Source: Nitrospiraceae bacterium UBA6898 (GTDB taxonomy: Bacteria; Nitrospirota; Thermodesulfovibrionia; Thermodesulfovibrionales; UBA6898). From it: a stretch of 7,082 nucleotides of DNA. The position numbers and the translations under genes are program-made. The notes beneath the pieces are model-generated. The model did no database searches. It had not been told where the DNA came from and worked only from the letters and a program-made list of their open reading frames with translations. Numbering within the stretch: the stretch's first letter is position 1; every line of letters begins with the position of its first letter. Positions 1 to 5,661 of the stretch are shown piece by piece. The DNA is taken from assembly GCA_002448975.1 (NCBI GenBank), contig DKBO01000231.1, positions 9,540-16,621 of the forward strand, written 5' to 3'.

Positions 1-84
1 ATCGGCGACGGCAAGATCTTTGTTGCCCCGCTTGAGCAGACAATACGGATACGGACCGGCGAGACCGGCGACGCAGCCATCTGA
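1..84 (+). CDS. glnB: Nitrogen regulatory protein P-II, C-terminal end (partial)
   Basis: The window opens inside this gene; the last 27 codons and the TGA stop at 82-84 are visible. The residues match the PII C-terminal signature: GDGKIFV near the start of the fragment, then IRIRTGE and a final DAAI. In known PII trimers the Lys of GDGKIF and the two Arg of IRIRTG contact bound ATP/ADP, so the nucleotide site looks intact. PII proteins sense 2-oxoglutarate and adenylate charge and control glutamine synthetase adenylylation, NtrB, AmtB or other nitrogen targets. The T-loop and the upstream neighbour lie outside the window, so GlnB and GlnK cannot be told apart; the symbol means the family. 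A strong terminator follows, so it is the last gene of its unit. Confidence 0.93.
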   Translation: MGDGKIFVAPLEQTIRIRTGETGDAAI

Positions 85-122
85 ACGACATTCATATCAG
101 CTGAAATTTCTCGTGCCCCTTT

Positions 123-159
123 GGCCGGGCAGGAGCAATGCCCGGCCCTCCCTCTTTTA
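123..159 (+). terminator. Intrinsic terminator of the PII gene
   Basis: A perfect 9-bp GC-rich stem (GGCCGGGCA at 123-131 and TGCCCGGCC at 139-147) closes a 7-nt loop. It is followed by a pyrimidine-rich tail, CTCCCTCTTTT. It lies 39 bases after the PII stop codon, a typical Rho-independent terminator position. It separates the PII gene from the CysRS paralog downstream. Confidence 0.85.
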
Positions 160-268
160 TTGACCCTGCAGCAAATTCTACGGATGTCGCACGATCCTGT
201 GGAAGCGCGGTTGCTTCAGCGAAGGGAGATGAATTGACCGTCTCTTTGGGACTCCGCCCAGGATCACG

Positions 269-300
269 GCCGGCTTTCTTGCTTGCCCAAGAAAGCCGGC
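269..300. repeat. Perfect 12-bp inverted repeat (hairpin), not a classical terminator
   Basis: GCCGGCTTTCTT at 269-280 is exactly complementary to AAGAAAGCCGGC at 289-300, with an 8-nt loop, GCTTGCCC. No T-tract follows on either strand, so it is not a standard intrinsic terminator. The arms, loop and following CAAAGAAGGGTGCC look from memory like a dispersed intergenic repeat seen in many proteobacterial genomes (TTTCTTGCTT-GCCCAAGAAA type). That resemblance is recollection, not a search result. Confidence 0.75.
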
Positions 301-561
301 GCAAAGAAGGGTGCCCCGCGGAAATCTTTTCAGGTTCTACCCGGGCGACTTCAGTACCGTGCTGAAATCTGTATGGCTCAGGTTCATCGATTGCCTTTTT
401 CCGGACTTCGAACAATCATCGCGGCGTACCCCTTACCCGCGGTCGCGAAGCTGAGATTTCCGGAGGGGACTCGCTCTGCCTGATCAATCTTGTATTTACA
501 CACGCCGATTGACCGGAGTACGACGGTCTCATTACAATGGAAAGACGCGGATCATCGCCGG

Positions 562-567
562 AAAGGA
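562..567 (+). promoter_or_regulatory. Ribosome binding site deciding the start of the CysRS paralog
   Basis: AAAGGA lies 6 bases before ATG 574. It supports ATG 574 over the in-frame TTG at 490, which would add 28 residues with no CysRS similarity. It also agrees with family alignment: from ATG 574 the first zinc-ligand cysteine is residue 28, the number it has in E. coli CysRS. Confidence 0.6.
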
Positions 568-573
568 ACCGTG

Positions 574-1791
574 ATGCTAAAACTCTATAATACGTTTGGT
601 CGCAGGATTGAACCTTTCACGATGAACAGGAAGAGAGAGGTTACGATCTTCACCTGCGGACCTTCCGTGTATCAGCGGGCCCATATCGGCAATTTCCGGA
701 CATTCCTGTTCGAAGACATCCTCGTGCGCTACCTCGAATATTCCGGCTTGCAGGTGCGTCGTGGCATGGCAGTGACCGACATCGAGGACAAGGCGGTCAC
801 GGAGGCGGAGAGACTCGGGATCACCGTCACCCGGCTGACGGACGCAAACATCCTGCAATTCGTCCGGGAGATGAAGCTTCTCGGCATGAGACTTCCGGAG
901 CATATGCCGCGTGCATCAGCATGCGTCGACGAATCGGTCCGGATTATACGCAGACTCATCCGGAAGGGTATTGCATACGAATACGGCGGCAATGTCTATT
1001 TCGATCCTTTGAAGGTGAGGGGCTTCGGCAAGCTTTTCGGCCTCGACATGAAAAGGTGGCCGAAGACGAAGAGGCGATTCCACAAGGACACCTATCCCGG
1101 CATCCAGTGGAACTACGGCGACTTCATCCTCTGGCACGGCTGCGAGATCAGCGAGGCTGCATGCTGGGACACGGAACTCGGTTCGGGACGTCCGTCCTGG
1201 AATGTCCAGGACCCGTCCATGGTGATGAAATATTTCGACGGCACGCTCTCGACGTTCTGCGGCGGCGTCGACAACCTCTACCGCCACCATGACTATTCAC
1301 TGGCGATCCTCGAAGCGGTCAGGCCCTATCCCATGGCTCGCTTCTGGATGCACGGCGCTCACCTTTTTGTGAACGGGCAGAAGATGTCCAAGTCCAAAGG
1401 AAACATCCTCTACACCGACATGCTTATGAAGAAGGGATATACGCCGAAGGAAATCCGGTTCTTTCTCCTGTACGGCCATTACCGAAAGAAGATGAATTAC
1501 TCGGACATTACCATGCAGGTAACGGCACAGAAGCTGCGTGACCTCAGGGCATGCATTGCAGTGGTCAGAAAGAAGGCGGGCAAGGCCGGGCCTGCTGATT
1601 CAGCAATAACAAGGGATCTCTCGGCCTCGTTTGTCTCGGCCATGAACAATGACATGCAGGTGAAAGATGCAATCGACGGCATCCGAGGCATCCTGCAGGA
1701 CAGTGATGTCAAAACGCTCACGCCTTCGACAGCCGCGGGAATCTTCAGGACGCTCAGGAGGATCGATGAGGTCCTGCAGGTGCTCTCCTGA
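574..1791 (+). CDS. Cysteinyl-tRNA synthetase paralog with altered zinc site and no C-terminal anticodon domain
   Basis: A 405-residue class I aminoacyl-tRNA synthetase-type protein clearly related to CysRS. It shows the Rossmann-fold entry TCGPSVY (Cys28), the ATP-binding HIGN (37-40), TDIEDK (68-73) and the signature loop KMSKSKGN (270-277). Amino-acid adenylation is therefore plausible. Canonical CysRS binds zinc through Cys28, Cys209, His234 and Glu238 (E. coli numbers) and uses it to select cysteine. Here the WHIEC segment reads WNVQD (209-213), so Cys209 becomes Asp213. The HHENE segment reads HHDYS (238-242), so His is kept but Glu238 becomes Ser242. After KMSKS only 131 residues remain, against about 191 in E. 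coli. That leaves room for the helical bundle but not the final mixed alpha/beta anticodon-binding domain. MshC, the mycothiol cysteine ligase, is similarly shortened but keeps the zinc ligands. I recall archaeal-type CysRS having Asp at the second ligand, which I cannot verify here. Substrate and acceptor are unknown. It may be a non-canonical CysRS or a ligase acting on a small molecule or another tRNA. It stands alone, with no partner gene in the same direction. Confidence 0.85.
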   Translation: MLKLYNTFGRRIEPFTMNRKREVTIFTCGPSVYQRAHIGNFRTFLFEDILVRYLEYSGLQVRRGMAVTDIEDKAVTEAERLGITVTRLTDANILQFVREMKLLGMRLPEHMPRASACVDESVRIIRRLIRKGIAYEYGGNVYFDPLKVRGFGKLFGLDMKRWPKTKRRFHKDTYPGIQWNYGDFILWHGCEISEAACWDTELGSGRPSWNVQDPSMVMKYFDGTLSTFCGGVDNLYRHHDYSLAILEAVRPYPMARFWMHGAHLFVNGQKMSKSKGNILYTDMLMKKGYTPKEIRFFLLYGHYRKKMNYSDITMQVTAQKLRDLRACIAVVRKKAGKAGPADSAITRDLSASFVSAMNNDMQVKDAIDGIRGILQDSDVKTLTPSTAAGIFRTLRRIDEVLQVLS

Positions 1792-1800
1792 TAAGAGGCG

Positions 1801-1835
1801 GTCCGGAATCCTGCCGAGTGTCCATCGGACTTTTT
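1801..1835 (+). terminator. Possible intrinsic terminator after the CysRS paralog
   Basis: GTCCG (1801-1805) pairs with CGGAC (1826-1830), followed directly by TTTTT (1831-1835). An alternative inner stem CCGA/TCGG competes. The 5-bp stem with a long loop is weak, but the position, 10 bases after the stop codon, and the T-run favour a terminator. Confidence 0.45.
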
Positions 1836-1870
1836 AGCCCAAGGACATGTTTTGTTGCCACAGGTGTGAT

Positions 1871-2112
1871 CAGTTCGGTATGACAGCATCCATGAGCAGA
1901 AAAGGCAATTGTTACGACAATGCACCGATGGAGAGTTTCTGGGTGAAGCAGGAATATGTCCATCACATGCGTTACAGGACCGGTCAAGAGGCTATGCGGA
2001 AGATTACTGAAAATATCGCCTGGCTATGGCAGGCAGCGCCGACAGGGCAGGGTGGGATATATCCCCTGTGTTATATGAACAGAAATTCTCTGCAGCACAG
2101 CCGGCAGCATGA
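1871..2112 (+). pseudogene. IS3-family transposase OrfB, C-terminal remnant, frameshifted
   Basis: This is the tail of a DDE integrase-core transposase of the IS3 family. The diagnostic block MSRKGNCYDNAPMESFW is intact; the Glu of ESFW (codon 1931-1933) is the third catalytic acidic residue of the DDE triad. Everything upstream, including both catalytic Asp residues, is missing. After ESFW about two residues are lost before the VHH segment. Near 2024 the reading frame must shift to read YGRQRRQGRVGYI (2025-2063). Near 2061 it must shift again to read SPVLYEQKFSAAQPAA, ending at TGA 2110-2112. Two frameshifts plus the 5' truncation make it a dead relic. The open frame to 2155 in the first phase is an artefact of the shifts. 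It lies between the CysRS paralog and the aminotransferase, marking old rearrangement at this junction. Confidence 0.88.
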
Positions 2113-2136
2113 AAGGTCCGGTGTCCACAATGGATA
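2113..2136 (+). mobile_element. Probable degenerate right end of the IS3-family element
   Basis: Directly after the remnant's stop codon the sequence reads GGTCCGGTGTCCACAATGG. IS3-family right ends often carry a CCGGTGTCC-type segment just after OrfB. No left end and no target duplication are recognisable, so the boundary is approximate. Confidence 0.35.
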
Positions 2137-2140
2137 TCCG

Positions 2141-2173
2141 GGCCGCAAACCGTAATTATTGCGGTTTGCGGCC
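2141..2173. repeat. Perfect 12-bp inverted repeat (hairpin)
   Basis: GGCCGCAAACCG (2141-2152) is exactly complementary to CGGTTTGCGGCC (2162-2173), with a 9-nt AT-rich loop. No T-tract follows on either strand. It lies immediately beyond the IS3 remnant and about 310 bases past the end of the minus-strand aminotransferase gene. It could be a bidirectional RNA-stabilising hairpin or a repeat unit. Confidence 0.7.
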
Positions 2174-2481
2174 AAAATACCGTCAGGGCGAAGTGCCGCA
2201 CCGTCCGACTCTCTATGCCACACTGCCTCATCCCCTGATCCGGAAACAGCTAAAAATTATCTTTATCCGCCGCGCCTTCAATCTTGAGGAATGGCCCCTC
2301 GGCCAGGTTCGGATGGCCATAAGATTCATGAAAAGCCCGAGTCAGGGGGAGATGTTTACGCTTCCGGACTCATCCCGCGTTTAGCCCGTCGGCGAGACAG
2401 AAAACCGTGAGTATACTATGATGGCCAAGAGGTACTTTCAGATCCCGCGGTTTCGAAGCACGCACCACATAAAGCAGTTGT
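2174..2481. other. Unassigned stretch of about 300 bases between hairpin and aminotransferase
   Basis: No complete gene is recognisable. A plus-strand frame ending at TAG 2382-2384 reads, over its last 45 or so codons, like a plausible protein fragment (FIRRAFNLEEWPLGQVRMAI and onward). It has no good start signal, and its upstream part runs through the 2141-2173 hairpin. It may be the 3' relic of a displaced gene. No intrinsic terminator for the minus-strand aminotransferase could be found here. Confidence 0.4.
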
Positions 2482-3657
2482 TCAGAGTATCCGTCGGATT
2501 TTGGAGAAAGCCTCTTCTATGATGTGAGGCTCAGGCAGGAATGTAGACCTGAAATACACGCCGTCCTCCTGCCGTCCAAACCCTGAACCAGGAACAAAGA
2601 CAACCCCTTCTTTCAGCGCAGCGCGCACGAACTGCACATCCTTCTTCCATTTCGGTTTTTCTATCTTAATAAACGCGTAGAACGCGCCTTTTGGAACAGG
2701 GAATGAGAGAGGCAGCTTCCTGGCCATCTTCATAAACGTGTCCCTTCTTTCGATAAGCTTCGCCTTCATGTCCGCGATGTACGCCGGGAATGAAGGATGC
2801 ACCAATGCCTCAGCAGCAGCTATCTGGTACTCCCAATTCACGGAGAGGCGCTGGTTGCAGAGCAGGAAGAATGCATTCTTGACCTCTGCCCATTTATCGC
2901 CGTGGAACGCCACCCATCCCATTCGTGCGCCAGGATAGCTGAAGTTTTTCGAAAGCGAACTCCCGTATATGAAGGGCACCTTGTTCCGCGCTATCTTCCT
3001 GAAGTCCACCTGTCTGCCTTCCAATATGAGCTGGTCATAGGAGCCGTCGTAAAATATCGGGACGTCGTACTCATCACAGAGTTTCACGACGTCAGAGAGG
3101 TTCTTTTCCGTATAGACCGAGCCCAGCGGATTGTTCGGGTTGATGATCACTATTGCCTTTGCGCCCTCGATCTTCTTTGCCAGGTTTCCTATGTCTATCT
3201 GCCCGTCGTCATCGTGCCGATACAATACGGTATCGCCCTCGAACTGCTTCGCCTTGCTCAGGTAAAGCGGATATGCCGGGTTCGGAAGCAGCACCTTCTC
3301 ACCGAACCCGATGAACGCATGGAAGAAGAAGTCTATGCCCTCGGTGAGGCCGGCAACGGCAAACACATCCTCAGGTCTGCACTTCTCGATCTTTGCCACG
3401 GTTTTTCTGAACTCCTCGTCGCCCTCAGAAGGAGCATACCCTTTCCAGTTCTTATCGAGAGCGCTTTTCACGCGCTCAGCGATCACCGTGAACGGCGAAA
3501 AGCCGTATTGGGGCGGGTCTCCGATGTTCAGATAGATCATCTTCTTACCCTTTGCCTCCTCGCGCTTCGCCTCCATTACGATATCCCGTATCGGGTAGCT
3601 TACGACATTCATCCGTTCCGTGGGCCTGTAGGGCAACTGCCGCTTTAGGTGTAACAT
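2482..3657 (-). CDS. PLP-dependent aminotransferase, class I/II (aspartate aminotransferase fold)
   Basis: A 391-residue fold-type I aminotransferase, normal length for the family. It transfers an amino group between an amino acid and a 2-oxoacid using pyridoxal phosphate in the cytoplasm. Visible motifs are GDPPQYGF (46-53, substrate loop), NPNNPLG (173-179, with the Asn that contacts PLP), YDGSYD (203-208, with Asp204 expected to pair with the PLP ring nitrogen), SLSKNFSYPGARMGW (234-248, with Lys237 forming the Schiff base and Arg245 near the phosphate) and VYFRSTF (367-373, with Arg370 the likely substrate carboxylate ligand). The overall type is closest to bacterial/archaeal alanine- or aspartate-type enzymes. 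The amino donor cannot be read from sequence alone. The start is ATG 3657, preceded by AAGGA. The same frame is open to 3843, but that extension has no family similarity. It is transcribed divergently from the MFS gene. Confidence 0.92.
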   Translation of the reverse strand: MLHLKRQLPYRPTERMNVVSYPIRDIVMEAKREEAKGKKMIYLNIGDPPQYGFSPFTVIAERVKSALDKNWKGYAPSEGDEEFRKTVAKIEKCRPEDVFAVAGLTEGIDFFFHAFIGFGEKVLLPNPAYPLYLSKAKQFEGDTVLYRHDDDGQIDIGNLAKKIEGAKAIVIINPNNPLGSVYTEKNLSDVVKLCDEYDVPIFYDGSYDQLILEGRQVDFRKIARNKVPFIYGSSLSKNFSYPGARMGWVAFHGDKWAEVKNAFFLLCNQRLSVNWEYQIAAAEALVHPSFPAYIADMKAKLIERRDTFMKMARKLPLSFPVPKGAFYAFIKIEKPKWKKDVQFVRAALKEGVVFVPGSGFGRQEDGVYFRSTFLPEPHIIEEAFSKIRRIL

Positions 3658-3664
3658 GTCATCA

Positions 3665-3669
3665 TCCTT
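3665..3669 (-). promoter_or_regulatory. Ribosome binding site of the aminotransferase
   Basis: On the minus strand AAGGA precedes ATG 3657 with a 7-base spacer (TGATGAC). This fixes the start at 3657 rather than at ATG 3843 further upstream in the same frame. I could not place a convincing -35/-10 pair for this gene. Confidence 0.6.
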
Positions 3670-3770
3670 ATGTGTTTTATGGCTACACCCTCTGCGTGTC
3701 GCGCTGCTATGGTGTGGCCACTTGAATTGATAGAAGTTATTTTTACGGACGAAGGATAACACGCCAGAAA

Positions 3771-3944
3771 TCATAATGACAAGAGAAGCTCTGCACAAGA
3801 AAGATGGCAGGCGACCTTCTTCCTCTCGTGGCAGGCAAGGCAAGAGAGTCTGTTGTCGAAGCTCTCAGAGAACTCTGGAACTCCGACCGGGAAGTGTTCC
3901 TTGATAAAGCCTGAGGGAGCAGGTCTCCAGATGCCCATGGGCAT
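3771..3944 (-). other. Small frame with a CxxCH heme-binding motif, possible cytochrome fragment
   Basis: A minus-strand frame, open from about 3989 and with an ATG at 3944, encodes 57 residues. It contains NRLSCLACHERKKVACHLSC, in which SCLACH is a c-type heme attachment motif followed by another CH and a Cys. There is no signal peptide and no good ribosome binding site. The ATG lies inside a palindrome. The motif could arise by chance or be the relic of a multiheme cytochrome. It is upstream of, and in the same direction as, the aminotransferase, but it ends 114 bases before that start. Confidence 0.2.
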
Positions 3945-3972
3945 TTCCGTAGGTATCTCTATTGCCCGGGCA
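3931..3972. promoter_or_regulatory. Two similar GC-rich palindromes, candidate operators
   Basis: ATGCCCATGGGCAT (3931-3944) is a perfect 14-bp palindrome. TGCCCGGGCA (3963-3972) is a perfect 10-bp palindrome sharing the TGCCC/GGGCA half-sites. Their centres are 30 bp apart, about three helical turns, so dimers bound at both would face the same side of the DNA. They lie about 70-110 bases upstream of the MFS promoter, between divergent genes, a position suited to a shared regulator. No regulator gene is adjacent. Confidence 0.4.
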
Positions 3973-4040
3973 TAATTTTCAATTAAGAATTATTTCGTTT
4001 CTTTTCGGGCAGATAGGCCTTCAATAAATTCACATTTTTC

Positions 4041-4069
4041 TTGACCATCACCTGAGCAGCCCCTATAAT
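4041..4069 (+). promoter_or_regulatory. Sigma-70 promoter of the MFS transporter gene
   Basis: TTGACC (-35, 4041-4046) and TATAAT (-10, 4064-4069) are separated by exactly 17 bases, one mismatch from full consensus. The expected transcription start is near 4076, leaving a leader of about 30 bases before the TTG start codon. The AGGAGG ribosome binding site (4094-4099) lies within that leader. Confidence 0.8.
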
Positions 4070-4104
4070 GACAAAAAGTTGCGTTTCGTTATCAGGAGGT
4101 TCCT

Positions 4105-5346
4105 TTGGAGCGTAAAGCCGCCCCTTCTCTCCGCACGGTCCTGAGCCTGCCGGTCATTGTGGCAGCACTCGGCTACTTCGTGGACATCTACGATCTGGTT
4201 CTTTTCAGTATCGTACGAGTGCCGAGCCTCAAGTCGCTTGGTCTGTCCGGCAAGGACCTGATAGACAACGGCGTGTTCCTGCTGAACATGCAGATGGCGG
4301 GCATGCTCCTGGGCGGGATCATCTGGGGGGTGCTGGGAGACCGTAAGGGAAGGCTCAAGATCATGTTCGGCTCGATCTTCCTCTACTCCATCGCTAACAT
4401 TGCCAACGGGATGGTCTCAACACTTAGTGAATATGCCGTGTTGCGTTTTATCGCCGGCGTTGGACTGGCGGGTGAACTCGGCGCAGGCATCACGCTCGTG
4501 TCCGAGGTGCTCCATCGGAACATTCGGGGCTATGGAACCATGCTCGTGGCATCCGTCGGCGTTACGGGCGCTATCCTTGCGAACATCATCGCCGGTGCCT
4601 ATGACTGGCGAAACGCCTTTTACATCGGCGGAGCCCTGGGCCTTGTTTTGCTCATCGCCCGGATCAGTGTTGCCGAGTCTGGTATGTTCCGTGCCGTGGA
4701 GGAGCGGAGGGGCCTCAGCCGTGGGAACATGCTTGCCCTCTTCACTGACCGAAGGCGCTTCCTGCGCTACCTCAACTCGATCCTTATCGGTGTGCCGATC
4801 TGGTTCGTCGTGGGAATACTGATCACCTTCTCGCCGGAGTTCGCCAGGGTCCTCGGTACAAGCGAGCCGGTATCAGCAGGCAACGCAGTGATGTACTGCT
4901 ATCTTGGGCTGGTCTTCGGCGACCTTACCAGCGGCCTGTTGAGTCAGGCCTTGCAGAGCAGGAAAAAGGTGGTCTTCCTGTATATGTTCCTGACCATTGC
5001 CGGCATAACCGTCTACTTTCTGCAGGGAAGCAGAAGCCCTGCCTTCTTCTATGGTGTCTGCCTTGCCCTCGGGTTCGCAGGTGGATACTGGGCCATTTTC
5101 GTTACGATCGCCGCGGAGCAGTTCGGAACGAACCTGCGCGCTACGGTCGCCACAACGGTGCCCAATTTCGTTCGCGGTATGGTGGTGCCGATCACACTGT
5201 TGTTCCAGTTCTTCCGCCGTTACGTAGGCCTCGAGGCGAGCGCACTTGCTGTCGGCGCGATCTGTCTGACAGCCGGTTTTGTTGCCTTGGCTTCCCTGGA
5301 AGAGACCTTTCACAAGGATCTGGACTATTTCGAGGAGTTCCTGTGA
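4105..5346 (+). CDS. Major facilitator superfamily transporter, 12 TM
   Basis: A 413-residue inner-membrane secondary transporter of typical MFS length. TM1 (about 13-36) carries two acidic residues in GYFVDIYDLVLF. The loop between TM2 and TM3 holds MFS motif A as GVLGDRKGRLKI (75-86). TM4 has the motif-B-like RFIAGVGLAGELGAG (114-128). A central cytoplasmic loop (about 190-220) is rich in Arg, and the second half has a family-typical AEQFGTNLRATVA (337-349). The pattern is nearest the proton-coupled symporters for small organic acids or metabolites, but the substrate cannot be read. The start is TTG 4105, five bases after a perfect AGGAGG, itself downstream of a strong promoter. No in-frame ATG fits better. 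The gene appears to be transcribed from its own promoter, divergently from the aminotransferase. A further start codon overlaps its stop. Confidence 0.9.
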   Translation: MERKAAPSLRTVLSLPVIVAALGYFVDIYDLVLFSIVRVPSLKSLGLSGKDLIDNGVFLLNMQMAGMLLGGIIWGVLGDRKGRLKIMFGSIFLYSIANIANGMVSTLSEYAVLRFIAGVGLAGELGAGITLVSEVLHRNIRGYGTMLVASVGVTGAILANIIAGAYDWRNAFYIGGALGLVLLIARISVAESGMFRAVEERRGLSRGNMLALFTDRRRFLRYLNSILIGVPIWFVVGILITFSPEFARVLGTSEPVSAGNAVMYCYLGLVFGDLTSGLLSQALQSRKKVVFLYMFLTIAGITVYFLQGSRSPAFFYGVCLALGFAGGYWAIFVTIAAEQFGTNLRATVATTVPNFVRGMVVPITLLFQFFRRYVGLEASALAVGAICLTAGFVALASLEETFHKDLDYFEEFL

Positions 5347-5646
5347 TGTGGCATCCGGCTGGCCTGTTTCCGCAATTGTGGTTGGTGATCACCATCGGTG
5401 CATATCTGGCTGCTCGGCTCAGTGGCAGCAGTGTCGTTCTTTGTGGTCATCTTTCTTTCCGGTCCGCACGCCGGCTTGCTGCCGCATGGGGCAGAGGTAA
5501 TGGTACTTGCAGCTGGCCGGTTTGCCGTGACCGGCGTGCGGTTGTTCCGGCCCGCGCTGTTTGGCGCAGAACGAACCGGCAACGCGCCGCCGAACGTCCC
5601 ATTCGAGGCTGACGGCGTTACAGTGTTGCGGTCTTCATTCGGATGA
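5346..5646 (+). other. Possible small membrane protein, disturbed reading frame
   Basis: ATG 5346 overlaps the MFS stop codon (GTGATG) and lies 8-9 bases after GAGGAG, an arrangement typical of translational coupling. This frame runs to 5612 (88 codons), but only its first 27 residues look like a membrane start (FPQLWLVITIGAYLAARL). The rest is Arg/Trp-rich and shadow-like. The next frame, open from 5389 with GTG 5398 and a stop at 5646, encodes 82 residues. It opens with a hydrophobic stretch (IWLLGSVAAVSFFVVIFLSG) and has a second around EVMVLAAGRFAVTGVRLF, but it has no ribosome binding site. The simplest reading is one small membrane protein whose frame broke between about 5390 and 5425, or two unrelated chance frames. 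I do not recognise a family; a faint LrgB-like feel of the first segment is not enough. Confidence 0.3.
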
Positions 5647-5661
5647 AAAGCGTTACTGAGA

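Larger units (their letters stand above)
85..573. other. Intergenic stretch of about 490 bases without a convincing gene
   Basis: Apart from the PII terminator and the hairpin at 269-300, I see no gene here. Frames at 138-365 (+), 283-483 (+) and 92-415 (-) overlap one another and cross the hairpins. They lack convincing ribosome binding sites and resemble no family I know. No tRNA-like GTTCRA arm was found. A weak hairpin, TTCAG (350-354) with CTGAA (362-366), is also present. The stretch after 300 contains GGGTGCCCCGCGG, discussed elsewhere as an imperfect T-box look-alike. The promoter of the CysRS paralog should be here, but I cannot place it. Confidence 0.5.

Noticed and set aside
303..322. 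T-box riboswitch upstream of an aminoacyl-tRNA synthetase-like gene
   Set aside because: GGGTGCCCCGCGG lacks the GGN bulge of the T-box core. No Stem I or terminator partner is seen, and the site is about 250 bases from the start codon.
92..415. Minus-strand 107-codon frame after the PII gene
   Set aside because: It runs through the PII terminator and the 12-bp hairpin, has no ribosome binding site and resembles no family.
490..573. Longer start (TTG 490) for the CysRS paralog
   Set aside because: The added 28 residues have no family similarity, and AAAGGA before ATG 574 plus alignment of Cys28 favour the shorter form.
1497..1925. Minus-strand 142-codon frame across the end of the CysRS paralog and the IS remnant
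   Set aside because: It spans two unrelated plus-strand features and shows no domain; a shadow frame.
2797..3648. Plus-strand 283-codon frame antisense to the aminotransferase
   Set aside because: The opposite strand carries a clear aminotransferase with all catalytic motifs; this frame is its shadow.
3658..3843. N-terminal extension of the aminotransferase to ATG 3843
   Set aside because: The extra 62 residues have no aminotransferase similarity, and AAGGA is correctly spaced from ATG 3657.
4873..5313. Minus-strand 146-codon frame inside the MFS gene
   Set aside because: It is a shadow of a convincing 12-TM transporter, is highly polar and has no family features.
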